A stretch of 64,000 nucleotides of DNA from Mycteria americana (Eukaryota > Chordata > Aves > Ciconiiformes > Ciconiidae). Numbering within the stretch: the first letter of the stretch is position 1; each line of letters opens with the position of its first letter. The position numbers and the translations under genes are program-made. Below, piece after piece: positions 23,551-33,992 of this stretch. The DNA lies in the NCBI RefSeq assembly GCF_035582795.1, contig NC_134366.1:153497519-153561518 (forward strand), written 5' to 3'. The notes below the pieces were generated by a model. The model worked only from the letters and a program-made list of their open reading frames with translations. It was not told the origin of the DNA and made no database searches.

Positions 23551-24576
23551 ATGCAAACATTTGTCTCCATAGCCCAGAATGCCTGGGGAATTTTTATATC
23601 CGAAAGGAAGCCTGGCTGGAAGTATCTGATGAAGCTTTTTGCAGTTTGCTCTGCAGTTGGCTTCCTCTCAAGCTTTCTCTTATTCCTTGGCATGCACTTC
23701 TCCCTGGCACAGCACCCTTTGGGTCCCTTACTGATTTCTGGATTCATCTGGGTCTTGCTTTCTATCGCGCTCTCCTGTTTCAAGCACCTGCGCTGTTTTA
23801 GTGCCCTATTCCTTCTTTCTTGCGGACTGCAAAATGGCAGGAATGCTCTTATTACTGCTGGCACAGGTGTCGTGGTGGCTGGCAACATCCAAAATATTTT
23901 TCACAACCTAAAGCTTCTGGCAGACAGTATAACCTGTCATTTGGAGTATGAGCAATTTGCCTTGATAAAATATTATGTTGAGGCGGTAAAATGGATTTAC
24001 GAGGCGGCCAAGCTTTCCACTGAACTATCGAAACATATAGTGTTCCTAAGGCATGAATTCACACCATCTTATTCAATTTCAGATGATGCATTAAAACAAG
24101 AGCTAAATGACACAAAGCAAGAAATCCAGAGAGTTGCTAACCAGATATCTTTTATGCTGACTATACTGCCCTATATAGGCCAGAAAGTATTGCCTATAGT
24201 GGGGATTTTGCTAGCTTCTTTTGGAACTGGCCTCTTTATGAAAAAATTTGTGGGCTCTCACACTGCCAAATTTAAGAATACTTATATCACTAAACAGTTC
24301 ATCGCATTTGATGAGCACCAAAAGCAACAGCAAAGACCCTGCCTTCTGCCACTTAACAGAAAAGAAAGAAAAGATTATGTGACAATCCCATCCTTCTGCC
24401 TCACAAGGAAGGACAGAAAAAACATGCAGTATTTTTTTCTCCCTGTAATTATTCATCTTTGCATCTGGCTTCTGTTTGCTGCAGTAGATTATTTGTTTTA
24501 TTGGTTAATTATTTCTGTGAATAAACATCTCCAAGAAGTACCGGATCTAGAGATTCAACTCAGCCTCTTTCAGCAA
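23551..24576 (+). CDS. DCSTAMP: DCSTAMP coding exon 1 (exon 2 if a non-coding exon exists), codons 1-342
   Basis: The exon is preceded by the acceptor 'tttccttttag' ending at 23513, with UTR at 23514-23550. It ends with CAGCAA followed by donor gtaagt at 24577, phase 0. It encodes the N-terminus, the first five hydrophobic segments and the loop with the N-D-T sequon. The frame runs open a further 18 codons past the donor to a stop at 24633, so intron retention would give a protein with a short changed tail. Confidence 0.96.
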
Positions 24577-27500
24577 GTAAGTACTTATCAGTACTTTATA
24601 TTTCTTAGTTTAGTGTTGAAAAATTTCCGTTAATCTTCCGCAGCTGCAGGAGCAGACGTACAGACAATGAGCCATCAGTTCTTTCATGGCATTATCATTC
24701 TTTTTCTTTCAAAAAGGGCCATTGCCTTTACAGATACGTATGTTGGATGGAACCAGACAGTTCTCTGCACTTTCCAAAGTGTCGTCATATTTCTAGAGAA
24801 TAGTAAATATAGAAAGGACTTTCATTCCTCCATTTATATATGTGGAGAAGACCAGAAGCTTAACATTGGAAACTCACAGTGCTGACATTTGTGAAGCACC
24901 ACTTTTATAGTCAAAATGCCACTGTGACAATGACATAAGAGATGCCTACCTTTCTTTAGCTGAGTATGTGAGGAGCTTATCATTTAAAAAAGCATGGCTG
25001 CATACACACAAAATAATAACACATTGCTGAAATCTCAAGGTTCTTCTAGCAGGAGCAGCAGTGGCGTACGGAACCATAGAGTAATTAGGTTGGAAAGGAC
25101 ATCTGGAGGCCATATAGACCAAGCTCTTGCTCAAAACAGGGCCAACTTCAGAGTCAGAACAGGTTGCTCAGAGCCTTGTCTGTGAATACTTCTAAGGCTG
25201 GAGATTCCGCCGCTGGAATGTGTGACCTATGTGATGCTATGTGGGCACTTGAAAGCTGTCCGGTTCGATAGCTTGCAGGATCAGGCTTAAAACTTTTTCC
25301 AAAAGCATATAATGCTTTGATATTTTCAAGACAAAACGATTTCAAAGGGATGCTTGACTGTTAGTACAATAAGATATATGCTTTCTTCTGTCATTTTTTT
25401 CTTACTCAGCATTTTCTATTACTTTCTCTTAGAGCTCATAATAATGAGAATTCATTCGCATTTCTCCCCATCCTGCCAAAATTCATCTAGCCAAAAGCAA
25501 TTCCAGAGAGTAAGGTTATTAAAGTGAGCAATGCAATAAGTGCGTTGCTTGAAATTACAAGCACACAGAACCAGACATACAATCTTTGGCAGATTCTCAT
25601 TCTCACTTTTCCATATGTGACATATTAAACCTCTGAGCTGGCTTCTTCAGCCAGACCACATTTTCTATGACACACTGCTAAGCCATTGCAGGTTCAGCTT
25701 AGACAGTGTGGTGGCAGATTGGTGGTCCCGATGTCTCATGGGACGTTCATCTGGTTGGGACTGAACCATGAAGGAGAAGGAAGATGGGAGGCATGGGAGC
25801 ACTTCAGACAAATGTAAACTACTAATGAAATTAGCTGAAATGAAGTCAAGCTGCTGGTCAAATTCTGTCATACTTCAGATGATGATATTTTGTATTGTAT
25901 ATCAAAATATCAAACTCTTCCATGGGATAAAAATTAAATTATTGTCCAGTTTTATCTTAACAAAGAGTAGAGAAATTCAGAATCTGTATGGCAGACATAA
26001 GCCAAAGGTTTCCAGATTGTGTCAGTGGAAAACCACTTTTCCTAAAGGATGGAGGCTGCCAACTTCTAATTGTTACCTTTGGAATTGTTACTTTTCTAAT
26101 TGTTACCTGAACTTTCTTTTAGGAAGGTAGGTGCAAAAGCCATTGGATTCACTGTAACTGTGCCATCAGCACATGTATAACAAGTCAGACCCACCCTGGA
26201 GAGGTCAGATTCCTGTGCAAAAGCAGAGAAGCTTTTATCATCTGGTCAATCAGTCTAATGTGAGATATGTTGAGGAGGCAGATTGCTACACATGCTAAGG
26301 GAGCTTTACACTTCATATAAACCCTGCTGCTGCACATCTAGTATCACCAAACCAGCATGCAAAATGGTCCTGGTCCCCTGGGATATGGTCCTTCAGAGAA
26401 AAAGGGTTCAGGAGAGCTGGCTGATATTCAAAATTCACCTCCTCAAAGCTCAAGAATGGTTCATCCCAGCTAAATCAAGCAAAGGCAGCAGGAGGCCAGC
26501 ATGGATGAGCAAGGAGCTCCTGACAAAACTCAAACGTGAAAAAGAACCACAGGGGAGGTGGAAGCAGAGACAGGGGGCCCAGGAGGAATACAGAGACACT
26601 GTCTTTGGCTTTCCTGATGGGGTCAGGAAAGCCAAAGCCCAACTGGAGCTGAAACAGGTGGGGCAGGCAAAGAGCAGCACAAAAGACTTCTGCAGGTCTA
26701 TCAGCAGCAAAAGAAAGACTAGGGGAAATGTAGGTCCACTGCTAAGTGCAGTAGGGGTCCTGGTGACAAGTGACATGGAAAAACCCAAAGTACTCAATGT
26801 CACCTTCAGCTCTGCCTTTACTAGGAAGACCACCCTTCAGGAATCCCAAGCCTTTGAGATCAGAGGGCAAGTCTGGAGCATGGAATACTTGAGCAGGATC
26901 AGGTCAGGGAACATGTAAACAAAGTAAGTCCATGGGACCTGATGGGAGGCACCTATGGGTGCTGAGGGGGCTGGCTGATGTCACTGTGAGGCCACTCTTG
27001 ATTATCTTTGAAAGGTCATGGTGCCTGGGAGAGGTTCCTGAGGACTGGAAAAAAGCAGCTGTCACTCCCATCTTCAAGAAGGGCAAAGGAGGAAGACCCA
27101 GGGAACTACAGTCTGGTCAGCCTCACCTTGATCCCTGGGAAGGTGATGGAGCAACTAATCCTGGAAACCATTTCCAAATATGTGAAGGCCAAGAAGGCTA
27201 TTAGGAATAGTCAGCATGGATTTACAAAGGCTAAATCATGCTTGACCAACCTAACAGCCTTCTATGATACAATTGCTGGATTGTTGGATGAAGGGAGAAC
27301 AGTAGATACTGATTGTGCATTTATTAAGGCTTCCAATGCTATCTTCCACAACATCCTCATTGGCAAACTGATGAAGCATGGGCTAGATAAATGGAGAGTG
27401 ATGTGAACTGAAAATTAGCTGAACTGCTGAACCCAAAATGTTCTGATTAGTGGCACAAAGTCACTTTTGATGTCCTCCAGGAGTAGATACTGGAACCTAT

Positions 27501-30500
27501 ACTGTTTAACCTCTTAATTAATGACCTGAACAGATAGTAGCCACACAAGTCTGCAGATATTATAAAACTGGAAAGAGTGGCTGAAACACAGGGGATTGTG
27601 CTGCCATTCAGAGAGACTTGAAAAGGCTAGAGAATTGGGCTCACAGGAAGCTCACAATGTTCAGCAAAGGAAAATGCCATGTCTTGGAGTCCTTGGGGAG
27701 GAATAACCCCATGCACTATACGTGTTGGGGGCCCACTGCCTGGGAGGCAGCTTTGCAGAAAAAGGCCCTGGGAGTTCTGATGGACACCAAGTTGACTACA
27801 AGTCTGCAACGTGCCCTTATGGCAAAGAAAAGGCTATCCTTGGCTGCATTAGGCAGAGTGTTGCCAGCAGGCTGAGGGAGGTGACCCTTCCCCTCTGCTC
27901 AGCACTGGTGAGACCCATCTGGAGTGCTGTGCCCAGTGCTGGGCTCCTCAATACAAGAGAGACATGCACATACTGGAGTGAGTTGAGTAAAGGGTCAATA
28001 AGGTGATTAAAGGACTGGAGCATCTGTCATATGAGGAGAGGCTGAGAGAGCTGGAGCTGTTAAGGCTGGAGAAGAGAAAGCTCAGGAGGATCTCATCAGT
28101 GTGTATAAATAATAAATACTTGATGGGGGGTGGGTGTAAGAAAGAGGAGCCAGACTCCTCTCAGTGGTGCCCAGTGCAGGGACAAGAGGCAATGGGCACA
28201 AATTAAAGGAAATTCCATTTCAACATAAGATTTTTTTTTTTTAACTCTTCAGGTGATCAAACACTAGAACAGGTTTCTGAGACAGGTTGTGGAGTCTCCA
28301 TCCTTGGAGATATTAAAAACCCAACTGAACACAGCCCTAAGCAACTTGCTGTAGCCTCAGCTATTCTCTGTGTACTGCTGTGTGGTTTTGCCTGCATTTC
28401 TATCCTTCGTGCCTTGAGGACAGCCCCTTATCATGACCTGCCTTGGGTATGAGCCAAGTCAGGGCAACGAAGGAGCTTAGTCCCATCATCCATGGACAGA
28501 GGGCCTGAGCCTGACCCTGTCTGGCTGATTCATGCATCCTGTACTATGAATTTGCTCTCTTTATGTGCAGTGTTCACTCCTGTGGAGAGCTGGTTGACTC
28601 TCCCAAAACAGAAAATTATGTCATCACCAGATTGTTTCTAGTTCCCCAAGGAAGGCTAGTCACATTAAAATATAAAATCTAATCTCAACAGATTTGTCAT
28701 AACAAGCCTCAGGGCTGCTGACCTCAGGGACTCTGGAAAGCTGGCTGGGTGAGCAGGACAGACTCAATGACTTCTTGAGATGTTTATCCTTGGTATGAAT
28801 AGTAAAGTTCTTTGTGACTTGTGCCACTGTTTCATACTGCGTTCCTAATGCAGTTTTTCCTTGCTTATACATTGGTTCAGTTTAGGGATAAAATGTACTG
28901 AGATAGATTGGAGCAGGATAATGTCAAGGAAAGGCTAACAGCGTGAAAATGGGTGGCATACTTTGGGCACCTGATTTTTCCAATGAGCATCTAACAGAAG
29001 TGCCTGGCCTCTGTAAGGTGGTTAGAAGAGCCACAAGGAAGAGCTACATATCCCCCTGACATGGTCAGAAAAGAGGGCTTGGTGATTCAGTCTTCCTACA
29101 GTGTTCCTACATGCAGAGCAGACAGCTGTCTGCCAGTATGAAATACTGGTCCCAGCAGCGTGTCTAACTTAGTCTCTCTCATTCAGCATTTCAATCCACC
29201 AGCAGTGCAAGACATCAGCTCTTCTAAGCAAAGGCACCTACTAGAGGAGGAGAGGTGGCTTTGTTTGCATGGTAACCTTGTGGTCGAGCACCTGCCTAGG
29301 TGGGTGTAGAAGCACTGCTGATCATGTACTGAGCCACAGCCAAAGGGACGGACACACTCTGCTCTGCTGTTTTACTCTGAAGGAAGGACCCTCCAACAGA
29401 GGATCTGAGCAGATTCATGGGAGTGGGAATATATTAAACAGTTACAGCCAGATTAGCTAAATATTTGTCTATCAGAGCCACTGAGAAGGTAAGTTCTTAA
29501 CAGCCTAAATTGTGGGACAGTCTCCCAGGAGAAATGGTGAAAATGCCATCTGAACCATTTATAAATAGCCAATAAATGTATTGTTATGAGCAAAGCATAT
29601 ATAGACACTGGATGAACTAGATGCTTTATGGTCCTTTGTAAATCTCAATGTCCAATGGGAGAAATATTAAGAAAAGAACGAATCAGTACTATAATCAACT
29701 CTCTTTTTCCCCTTTTCTTGTGCAGAGGAACGAGAACAGCTTTATCATTGGTATAAGAGAGCATATTGCAAAGACCGATCCTTTCAGGATCTCTTTGTTT
29801 AAGCATGACTGCATCCCTCAGCCAGAGCTCACTCTCTCCACAACGTGGATCCAGCTTGGAGTCATCATCTTCTTCTTAATCATTTTTGGGTTATTCTCTG
29901 GCCTCCTGACCCAACTTAAAATACTCGTGTCAACTTCATTTTATCCTGACACTGAGATGAAACGGATACATTACTTGCATGCAAAATTACTCAAGAAAAG
30001 AGCAAAGCTACAAGAGAAAACTGGGAAGAACGCATTTGCTAGAAAGGTAAGACATCAGCTTTAGGGGAAAAAAATATCTCCTTCTCTCGGGTTAGTAGCC
30101 AGATCCAGGAAATACTTAAACACTTGTTAATTTCAATTATGTGCTAATAGACTTTCCCCAGTGCTCTCCTGCACAGGGGCCAGAGACAAGTTGCCTGTTG
30201 GTGAGATTAGATCATATAATTGTTTTATTCTGTCCTTCAACACACATGCATCAGACGTGACACGGGTACACCCAAATGACTGGCAAGAAAATACTCCTCA
30301 GACTTAGAGCTCTCCAGAAGAGAAACCTGGTTTTCATGAATGTATGAAAAGTACCTCCAGCACAACGGGTATTCCTGAAATCTAGACAGCAAATGTTAGG
30401 CATTTGTGAGCAGCCTCTTAATGTTGAGAAAGATGTTCAGTTGTTGTTTAGCAAAACTGAAGGTGATATATTTCTGTTTTAAAACACAGTGGGAATGCAA

Positions 30501-30845
30501 CTGCAAATACCATTAGGAAACAGAACTTTTTGCTTGCAAAAACATTCGCCCTGTATATGTATGGATATATGCACTAATGGAAATACAAACACACATGCAT
30601 ATATTTATGGCAAAGCCAGATAGATAGCTGCAGACACATATAATTTGTTTTGGTTTGGTTTTTTTAATAGCCTTCAATACCGACTATACAGGATGTTAGT
30701 GTCTAGGCGATCTCTAACTCAGTAATACCATGATCATAGCATCATATTTCTGTCTTTTCAGGTCAACTTTTGGTTTCCAATACTCAAGGCAAGAGAGGCA
30801 GTGAGAAAGAAAGAAAGGAGTGTGGCAAATGACAAGATGGTGTGA
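23551..30845 (+). CDS. DCSTAMP: Dendrocyte expressed seven transmembrane protein (DC-STAMP), complete coding sequence in 3 exons
   Basis: DC-STAMP is a multipass membrane protein needed for cell-cell fusion of osteoclast and macrophage precursors and active in dendritic cells. The coding exons 23551-24576, 29726-30046 and 30762-30845 join in phase 0 to 476 codons; the human protein has about 470. Hydrophobic segments lie near residues 30-50, 57-77, 82-112, 202-230, 292-322 and 384-410. Recognisable family blocks are SCGLQNGRNALITAGTG (90-106), KFKNTYITKQFIAFDE (240-255), QRPCLLPLN (261-269), FFLPVIIHLCIWLLFAAVDY (295-314) and LKILVSTSFYP (405-415). The last lies in the C-terminal DC-STAMP domain. 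An N-D-T glycosylation sequon is at residue 186. The start ATG at 23551 follows 37 bases of 5' UTR after a strong acceptor. Upstream in-frame codons belong to the polypyrimidine tract and are not translated. No disabling change was seen. The non-coding first exon was not found. Confidence 0.97.
25072..25225 (-). mobile_element. CR1 3'-end fragment, minus strand, in DCSTAMP intron
   Basis: The sequence 'accatagagtaattaggttggaaaggacatctggagg', followed by 'caggttgctcagagcc' and 'ctggagattccgccgctgg', is a CR1 3' end in reverse complement. It is about 150 bases long, old and 5'-truncated. Confidence 0.88.
26380..28345 (+). mobile_element. CR1 LINE, plus strand, ~2 kb, in DCSTAMP intron
   Basis: Frames at 26283-26918, 26932-27406, 27618-27875 and 28003-28206 carry successive CR1 ORF2 blocks: EVPEDWKKAAVTPIFKKGK, EGRTVDTDCAFIKASNAI (a damaged palm motif), KGKCHVLESLGRNNPMHYTC and IKGLEHLSYEERLRELELL. 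Near 28260-28340 the sequence matches the ORF2 C-terminus and the beginning of the 3' UTR. The final ATTCTATG units were not seen, so the 3' terminus is eroded. Frame changes and stops make it inactive. The part 26431-27173 is almost identical to 12694-13435, whereas the remainder is much more diverged from that copy. Confidence 0.92.
28404..28473. repeat. Imperfect inverted repeat / possible hairpin
   Basis: CCTTCGT at 28404-28410 pairs with ACGAAGG at 28467-28473, and after one bulged A a further GCC/GGC pair extends the stem. An inner CTTGG/CCAAG pair is also possible. It lies just past the eroded 3' end of the intronic CR1. No RNA family was recognised. Confidence 0.5.
29726..30046 (+). 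CDS. DCSTAMP: DCSTAMP coding exon 2, codons 343-449
   Basis: The acceptor 'cccttttcttgtgcag' ends at 29725 and the donor gtaaga begins at 30047. The exon is 321 bases long, phase 0 at both ends. It encodes the extracellular loop with FKHDCIPQPEL, the last membrane segment (WIQLGVIIFFLIIFGLFSGL) and the start of the basic cytoplasmic tail (RIHYLHAKLLKKR). Confidence 0.96.
30762..30845 (+). CDS. DCSTAMP: DCSTAMP terminal coding exon, codons 450-476 and stop
   Basis: The acceptor 'ttctgtcttttcag' ends at 30761. It encodes 27 residues (VNFWFPILKAREAVRKKERS, then VANDKMV) and stops with TGA at 30843-30845. The NFWFPILK block matches the mammalian HFWLPVLK tail block. The serine/tyrosine-containing stretch just before it in mammals is not present here. 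Confidence 0.93.
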   Translation, partial: VNFWFPILKAREAVRKKERSVANDKMV

Positions 30846-33337
30846 AAAAGACCAAGTGACTCTTTGGATAAGGCTGAGATGCTCTAGCTCCACAGGGACG
30901 TGTTTTGCACGCATCTTTCCTACGGAATTTCAATTTTTAAATTTAAAAATAGGATCAATAGCTAATCAGCAGTATTTTGGAAACGTGTGGAAAAGAAGCC
31001 ACAGGAGATATGTGCTCTCCACCACAGAGAGCTCTGGGTTGCATTAATACTCATTTTTCAACTTGGGGTCTACATTGTCTGGTACTTTAGAAAGCCATGG
31101 AGGGTATGTTCTTCTGCGTAAAAGGAATCAAACAGCTTGGAGCTTTTGCTACAAGCACAAACCTCTTTGGGTTGAGCTAACAGAGGATTTAATGGCAGCA
31201 GCAGGTTTGTCTTCTTCACATTTGCCAGACACTGAAGATAGAAGACACAGCAGAGGTTGTCTGTTGGCTTCTGGGCTAGCCAAGAACCTGACTAGTGGGC
31301 TTAGATGTTTCTAGACCTTTCTATCAGGCTTGACCCTCAACTGCCCCAAACCGCTCAGCCTGGTTCTTTCCCATCCCTAGCTTCATACACCTGCTCCTGC
31401 CTCTGTAGCCATCTCTTCTGCAGGGCCAGTGCTCTATATGCCCTGTCAGTCTTCTAGCCCAGCCGAACTCTCCCTCCCGCCTCGGCTCCCCCACTTACTT
31501 TTTCTGATTTGTCTCTCAGAAGTTTCTAATCCTAGTCTCCCACCCAGAATTCCTCACCTGGTCTTAGTCTCCCACTTTCACGTATCCATAGACTGTACCC
31601 CTAGTGCAGATTGTCCTGTATCTTTGATGACCATGAGAGAGATAATGTAGCATGCGCAGAAGTGAGAATGCTCACAAGAGCTGGAATACAGAGGAATCGG
31701 GTGCTGTGGGTGGAAACAAGCTGGTTTTGAGGTGTAGGGGCGTATGACCAGAGGTGAACAATGCTTCACATCTTGCCGTCTGAGGGAGCTTGCAGAAGTG
31801 GCAAAAATAGGCTTAATTATGTTGCGAAAGCCACCATTGACTTCAATGAAACAAAACTGAGCCAATACCGAATGCTTCACCTATTCAACTAACATTGGTG
31901 ATGTGACCTTCATGTGACACAAGAACAAATGCTAAGAGCATAAAGACATAGGGATGACTTGACTGACATGGCACTAGAGATTTAATGTAGAGATAAAAAT
32001 CCACCCAACATGCAGTGTACTCTTGATTTTCAGCCACAGCCAATTTCATTCCTTAGGTTGCATAAGAATAGTAAACTCTATTCTGTTCCTCCATAATATG
32101 CACATGGTCCCAGGGCAGCCATTGCTCAATGTGTCTATCATCTGAATGAATAAAGACTTATCTAAAACTTTCCAGTAGCAAATGTCAGAATTTATTTTCC
32201 ACCTGACACACTGAAAAACACCAAGCCTTTTCTTCTTTGGGTCTTCCAAACGAAGTATCACTCCTTTATGGACACAGGTGGTTCAGGTTGCCAGTGTGCT
32301 AACTATTTGTCTCTAGAAAATGGGGTGCTAGATTAATGCCATGCATTATTGAGGGTTGTGCTGAATGTCTCTGAGGGGCCTGGCTATGTCCTCTTTTGCT
32401 AAAGTGGGACAGCCCTGGAGAGTAGCAGAACATCATTTATATCCCCGGTACTACTGTCAAGGACCAGTAGCAAAAAGCACGCTGGTGAAAAAGGAGAAAA
32501 ATGAAGGGTGCTCTAAATTTGTTTTCACAGAACAGACTAGCTGTCCAGGTACTATTGACAAGAGGATATATACCTTCAGTCTTGTTATCATTGCAGATGA
32601 AAGGGGAAAAGGAGTTAAATGTTATCAAGAGCTGAGCATTTTTGACTGAGTCCTGACAAGTTCATTGCTGGTAGGAGTTGGATGTGCTCCTTTGAGTCCC
32701 AAAGGACAAGGTGGTGAGAAGCCCTGATCTCCTACTGATTACAATGCCCAAAAGCAGGGGCAGGTCTGATTGACAGCACTACCACAAAACACTATCCGCT
32801 TCACTTGGCATCAGGAGGTAAAATTTGTCTTGGCGTTTCTTGCCTTTCCTGTTTGATGGTGTGTAGTCACTCAGCATACCTTTTCTCTGTGTTGTTCTGC
32901 AAGCCGCAAGTGAAAGCTTTGCAGCACATGGAATGGTTCATTGAAATGACTCAGATGGGGTCATTGGTTGGGATAGATACCTAAATGCGTTAGGATTTTG
33001 AGTTTGGGAGTACACTCTCAGGAAAATACCACGTCTGTACTTTGTGTTTACTTAAGGAAATTAAGCCTAGTGGGAATGACTGATTATGAAGAAGAGCCAT
33101 TAGTCCTTGGTAGGATAGGTGAGGCCTTGCAGGGTTTACCGAACAGTGTTGTACCTGAATGCTGGGCCTCCCACCACTAACTGGCAGAGCAGCTTACTGA
33201 GTATTGCTTAGCTGCTCCCTCAAATTGGCAAGAGTCATGGCAGTGATAAAAGGCAATCCGTCTTGGAAAACTAATTGTAATTCAGTACAAAATGTTCAGC
33301 TCTGGTAAACATTTTACCTAGATGCTTGACCCCGCTC
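30846..33337. other. DCSTAMP 3' flank, probably including its 3' UTR
   Basis: No further coding exon was seen. The DCSTAMP 3' UTR must begin here, and its end is undetermined. Confidence 0.5.
32148..32153 (+). promoter_or_regulatory. Candidate DCSTAMP polyadenylation signal (AATAAA)
   Basis: This is the first canonical AATAAA that I see on the plus strand downstream of the stop codon, about 1.3 kb away. Sequence alone cannot show that it is used. Confidence 0.25.
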
Positions 33338-33992
33338 CCAGTGACAAAGAACATGGAAAAGCCCAAGGTATTTCTTTGTCTTGGTCTTTACAGGTAAGAC
33401 TGACCTTCAGCCATACCAGGCCCCTCAGACCAGAGGGAAAGTCTGGAGCTAGGAAGACTTATCCCCGTGAAGGATGACATGATTAGAGAGCGCTTAAACA
33501 CACTGGACATACTTAAGCCCATAGGACATGATGAGAGGCACCCATGGGTGCTGAGGGTGCTGGCTGGTGTCATTGTGAGGTGACTCTCGATTCTCTTCAA
33601 AAGGTCATGGTCATCAAGAGAGGTTCCTGAACACTGGAATAAAGCAAATGTCACTCCCATCTTCAAGAAGTGCAAGAAGGAGGATTTGTGATACTAAAGG
33701 TTTGTCAGCCTCACCTCGATCTGTGGGAAGGTGATGGAGCAATTTCCCCTGGAAGCCATTTCCAAACATAAAGGCCAGGAACCTGATTGGGATATCACCT
33801 AAACATAAGAAAAACTTTTTACTGTGAGGGTGGTTAAACACTGGAACAGGAATGCCCAGAGAGGTTACGGAGTCTCCATGCTTGGAGATACTCAAAACCC
33901 AACTAGCCATGGCTCTGAGCAACTCAAGAGCAGCAGGGTTGGAGTAGGTATCTCTAGAGGTGCCTGCCAGCCTCAGCCACTCCGTGGTGACT
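33338..33992 (+). mobile_element. CR1 LINE, plus strand, with large internal deletion
   Basis: The first part (33338-33775) corresponds to the ORF2 region up to the reverse-transcriptase entry block (near 33590-33760, 'gttcctgaacactggaataaagc' and 'cccatcttcaagaag'). At about 33775-33800 it jumps directly to the C-terminal ORF2 block (HKKNFLL-like, then VKHWNRNAQRGYG) and continues to the 3' UTR and a decayed terminus near 33992. The whole palm domain and thumb are missing. Confidence 0.88.

Noticed and set aside
24577-24633. Read-through continuation of DCSTAMP past 24576
   Set aside because: A strong gtaagt donor and the matching phase-0 exon at 29726 show that it is intron.
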